From: Candidatus Poribacteria bacterium
Lineage (GTDB): Bacteria > Poribacteria > WGA-4E > JAJDTR01
DNA: 37,355 bases
NCBI GenBank assembly: GCA_022827055.1
Contig: JAJDTR010000142.1
Span: 1 to 37,355 of the forward strand
Direction of reading: 5' to 3'
Shown: positions 35,010-37,355 of the stretch, piece after piece
Numbering within the stretch: position 1 is the first letter of the stretch
Layout: each line of letters starts with the position of its first letter
Position numbers and translations under genes: made by a program
The notes under the pieces: model-generated
The model's input: only the letters and a program-made list of their open reading frames with translations
Database searches by the model: none
What the model was told of the DNA's origin: nothing

Positions 35010-35318
35010 CTACGGTAGTCCGGGGAGTTTAACGCCGCCGGTGAGTTTGTCCATCTCCTGCGCCATCAAGTCGTGCGCCCGTTGGCGGGCTTCATTCACG
35101 GCAGCAACGATAAGATCCTCCAGCATTTCTACATCTTCCGGATCTACGACATCGGGAGAAATATTCAGTGATATCAACTCCTGCTGACCATTGACAACGG
35201 CTGTCACCATACCCCCGCCGATTGTCGCTTCAACCGTTTGATTGGCAAGCTCCTCTTGAAGTTCCATCATGCGCTGTTGCATCTGCTGCGCCTGTTTCAC
35301 CAAATTGTTAATCTTCAT
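35010..35318 (-). CDS. ybaB: YbaB/EbfC family nucleoid-associated protein
   Basis: A 102-residue DNA-binding protein typical of the family: an N-terminal helix MKINNLVKQAQQMQQRMMEL, a beta segment EATIGGGMVTAVVNGQQELI and the conserved ISPDVVDPEDVEMLEDLIVA followed by a C-terminal helix. Usually a dimer that binds DNA non-specifically or at a GTNNAC-type site. A GGAGG box lies 15 bases before the ATG, farther than usual. It is separated from dnaX by a 270-bp repeat-bearing gap, unlike the tight spacing usual in this operon. Confidence 0.95.
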   Translation of the reverse strand: MKINNLVKQAQQMQQRMMELQEELANQTVEATIGGGMVTAVVNGQQELISLNISPDVVDPEDVEMLEDLIVAAVNEARQRAHDLMAQEMDKLTGGVKLPGLP

Positions 35319-35588
35319 AAAAAATGGCGGTGTCCTCCAATGTGTTCCGTAGAGTGCACCGCATCTCCTTTTCGATTGAATAAAATTGCATAAAACGAAA
35401 TAATCACTCCGTTAGGACTTGCGCAATTGCCTGCATGGTAGGAGCGATCTCCCGATCACGACCTCACAATTCGTGACATCTCACTTTTTACGCATTACGT
35501 ATTACGCCTCACGATCAAGCGAATGATTAATAAGCGATCCAGGACACTACCAACCGAGCGAACGCAAAAGAAATCCCACTAGCCTTTT
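35319..35588. repeat. Repeat insertion in the dnaX-ybaB spacer
   Basis: GTAGGAGCGATCTCCCGATC (35441), TTTTTACGCATTACGTATTA (35482) and GATCAAGCGAATGATTAATA to AAAGAAATCCC (35512-35577) are the same module types seen in the accessory part. They occupy the gap in what is normally a compact operon. No hairpin with a T-run follows dnaX. Confidence 0.65.
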
Positions 35589-37355
35589 CTACTTCAAATC
35601 AATCTTCAGTATCTTCGCTTCAAAAAGTTCAAGCACCGGCGAGAGTTGGGGATCCTGTTCCGCTTCGCGCTGCAGGGCAAGCGGCGTTGATGCCTGTTCT
35701 TCGCCCTCCCTTGCCGATTGTGATCTATCTGCCTTGCCGGTGTTGCGTCCCGGCACAAAACTGACATCGACGCCGTGTCCGACCAACGATTCGATAGTCC
35801 TTACAATCTCCTTCCTGTTCCGTTCTAGGATCGCGATTTGGAGAGGGGCGCAGGCTATTTCCAGCCCCCCTTCTTCATTCCTCGAAAGAGCGGCGTCCTT
35901 GAGAAATCCGTGCAATACCTTCTGACCCGTTCTCCAAGTCTCCAATGTCTTCTCCCAAATCTGTTCGATTTCAGCGGGAGTCAGGGTGACGGCTCGTTTG
36001 TCTTCCCCCGCTGATCCGGAATCCGCCTCGGCGCCGGCGTTCGAGGACACGGCGTTGGAAGTAGCCGAAACTGCGTCGGTTTTGCGCGGCGGAGTTTCGG
36101 CAATCAGCGTTTGTGGCCCGGTCGGCGGCGGGGCAACCGGATCCTTCCTCGATGTCCCCGTGTCCGAAGACGATACATCCGTCTGAGCCGGGGTCGAATC
36201 GTTTCTGGGGCGGTCAATCCTGTCTTCTATTTCCCCTAACTTTTTCAAAACCTCGCCGAGTTGGATACCCTCCCGAATCGAGTTAATCTCGACAAGGCTG
36301 GATTCAAGCTGGATCTGTGCGAAGCCGTACTGTTTGATTTCGCTGCTTGTCCGCATCAAGATCTTAATAATCCTCGACAGACGCTCAACGGAAATGTTAG
36401 CCGCTCTCTCCCTTATACCTTGTATATCGGATTGCGACCCTTGAATCAAACCCCCCAAATCCGTGTTGATCGCGAGAAGTCGCAAATTCCTGAAATAGGC
36501 GATAAGTTGGTGGAGGCATTGAGTGAGATCTGCGCCCTGATTGGTCAAGCTGGCGAGGACTTGCACGGAATCCGGCAGATTGCAGTGCAATATGGCGTCC
36601 ACGAGTTTGTTGATTAGGGGTTGTGAACCAAGGCCCAGAATCTGATCTACCGTTTCCGCATCGAGCGTTTTGCCCGCCGCCGAGATTATTCGTTCAAGCG
36701 CATTCTCGGCATCCCGCAGACAGCCTTCCGACTGACGCGCAATCAAGGACAGTGCCTGATCATCGACTTCAATGCCCTCCTCGGCGCAGATTAACTCGAG
36801 TCGACCGATAATCTGATTCAACTCCATGTAGCGAAAATCGAAGTCTTGACATCGCGATACGATTGTTTTGGGAATTTTGTGGTGCTCGGTGGTGGCGAGG
36901 ATAAAGATAACGTGGGGCGGCGGCTCTTCAAGCGTCTTCAGGAGCGCGTTGAACGCTTCCTGCGTGAGCATGTGCGCTTCATCAATAATGTAGATTTTGT
37001 AGGAGCACGCGGCGGGGGCGAGCTTCGTATTTTCACGCAACTCGCGGATGGGATCAATCCCCCGGTTGGAGGCGGCGTCCAGCTCAATGACATCGAAAGA
37101 TCTGCCCTGCGTAATGTCCAGGCAGAACTCGCATTCGTTGCAAGGTTCAACCGGATTATCGGGACCGGCTTCGGCGTCTGAATCCCGCTTTGCGCAATTT
37201 ACGGCCTTTGCGAAAAGACGAGCCACCGTCGTTTTGCCCGTGCCTCTCGGACCCCAGAAGAGATAGGCATGACCGATTCGATTCAAGCGAATCTGGTTTT
37301 GCAGCGTTTTGATGACGTGCTCCTGCCCCATCACTTGGTGAAAGGACTGGGGACG
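35589..37355 (-). CDS. dnaX: DNA polymerase III subunit gamma/tau (5' end beyond the window)
   Basis: The reading frame continues to the window edge. The first visible residues RPQSFHQVMGQEHVI match the family start, where about 10 residues usually precede, so only a short 5' piece is missing. Clamp-loader ATPase: Walker A GPRGTGKT, Cys ligands in C-N-E-C-E-F-C plus an upstream Cys, Walker B IYIIDEAH, LLKTLEEPP and the SRC sensor-like segment. Residues about 375-450 from the GTG at 37334 form a Ser/Thr/Pro/Ala-rich linker, then comes a C-terminal domain with TLETWRTGQKVLHGFLKDA. It looks like a full tau-type product. An A-rich GAAAAAG stretch at 36240-36246 does not form the X-XXY-YYZ slippery heptamer. 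Confidence 0.96.
   Translation of the reverse strand, partial: RPQSFHQVMGQEHVIKTLQNQIRLNRIGHAYLFWGPRGTGKTTVARLFAKAVNCAKRDSDAEAGPDNPVEPCNECEFCLDITQGRSFDVIELDAASNRGIDPIRELRENTKLAPAACSYKIYIIDEAHMLTQEAFNALLKTLEEPPPHVIFILATTEHHKIPKTIVSRCQDFDFRYMELNQIIGRLELICAEEGIEVDDQALSLIARQSEGCLRDAENALERIISAAGKTLDAETVDQILGLGSQPLINKLVDAILHCNLPDSVQVLASLTNQGADLTQCLHQLIAYFRNLRLLAINTDLGGLIQGSQSDIQGIRERAANISVERLSRIIKILMRTSSEIKQYGFAQIQLESSLVEINSIREGIQLGEVLKKLGEIEDRIDRPRNDSTPAQTDVSSSDTGTSRKDPVAPPPTGPQTLIAETPPRKTDAVSATSNAVSSNAGAEADSGSAGEDKRAVTLTPAEIEQIWEKTLETWRTGQKVLHGFLKDAALSRNEEGGLEIACAPLQIAILERNRKEIVRTIESLVGHGVDVSFVPGRNTGKADRSQSAREGEEQASTPLALQREAEQDPQLSPVLELFEAKILKIDLK

Noticed and set aside
36240..36246. dnaX programmed -1 frameshift signal
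   Set aside because: The run reads GAAAAAG on the coding strand; the slippery heptamer AAAAAAG or another X-XXY-YYZ pattern is missing, and no strong following stem was found.
31554..37355. Replication origin near mnmG-rsmG
   Set aside because: mnmG and rsmG can lie near oriC in some bacteria, but no cluster of DnaA boxes (TTATCCACA) is seen and dnaA/dnaN are absent.
1..37355. tRNA genes or transposase genes
   Set aside because: No T-loop GGTTCGAATCC with a matching acceptor stem was noticed, and no DDE, HUH or tyrosine transposase motif was found in any long frame. A tRNA scan could still find one.

Overview
The window looks like a chromosomal segment of an uncultivated, Gram-negative-type bacterium. 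The best guess from its style is Candidatus Poribacteria, with a planctomycete- or Latescibacteria-like lineage as the alternative. The reasons are several secreted LamG-type proteins ending in a K-L-S-T-T-W-G-K tail, tandem phytanoyl-CoA dioxygenase-like proteins, a one-cysteine (CxPxR) sulfatase, lipoproteins with clear lipoboxes, and intergenic gaps filled with short palindromic repeats that recur throughout the window. The taxonomy is inference; no rRNA or tRNA gene was seen.

Layout. 1-800 holds a 143-bp direct repeat in three tandem copies. 803-4067 (minus) holds a five-bladed beta-propeller, glycosidase-like protein and a sulfatase. 5214-9353 (minus) is a region of small genes: three lipoproteins, a clear pseudogene that duplicates one of them, an anti-sigma-antagonist-like STAS protein and an HNH protein. 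9482-16853 (minus) has a second propeller protein, three secreted LamG proteins and an S9-type peptidase whose 5' end is tandemly duplicated. 17774-26411 (plus) has an alpha/beta hydrolase, a medium-chain dehydrogenase, a secreted TIM-barrel plus LamG protein, a third propeller protein and an alpha/alpha-barrel-like protein. 26465-30176 (minus) has two tandem dioxygenase paralogues and a fourth propeller protein. After a lipoprotein (30412-31146), the minus strand turns to housekeeping genes: rsmG, mnmG, recR, ybaB/ebfC and the 5'-truncated (window edge) dnaX.

How the genes may work together. About 26 kb (803-30176) resembles a dispersed carbohydrate or sulfated-compound catabolic island without SusC/SusD, transporter or regulator. 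Four divergent propeller proteins share an aromatic/DG/W signature in the N-terminal half and a C-terminal module with a conserved Asp-Cys pair. They sit among a sulfatase, an esterase-like hydrolase, an NAD(P)-type dehydrogenase, Fe(II)/2-oxoglutarate oxygenases, secreted LamG proteins and a secreted putative glycoside hydrolase. Substrate and reaction cannot be read from the sequence. The propeller family is the strongest candidate for undescribed biochemistry.

Non-coding content is unusually structured: tandem repeats, two elements with ATACCATTT/AAATGGTAT ends, three elements of about 105 bp with GTTGGGTT/AACCCAAC ends, and mosaics of at least four palindromic repeat types, one of which lies inside the dnaX-ybaB spacer.
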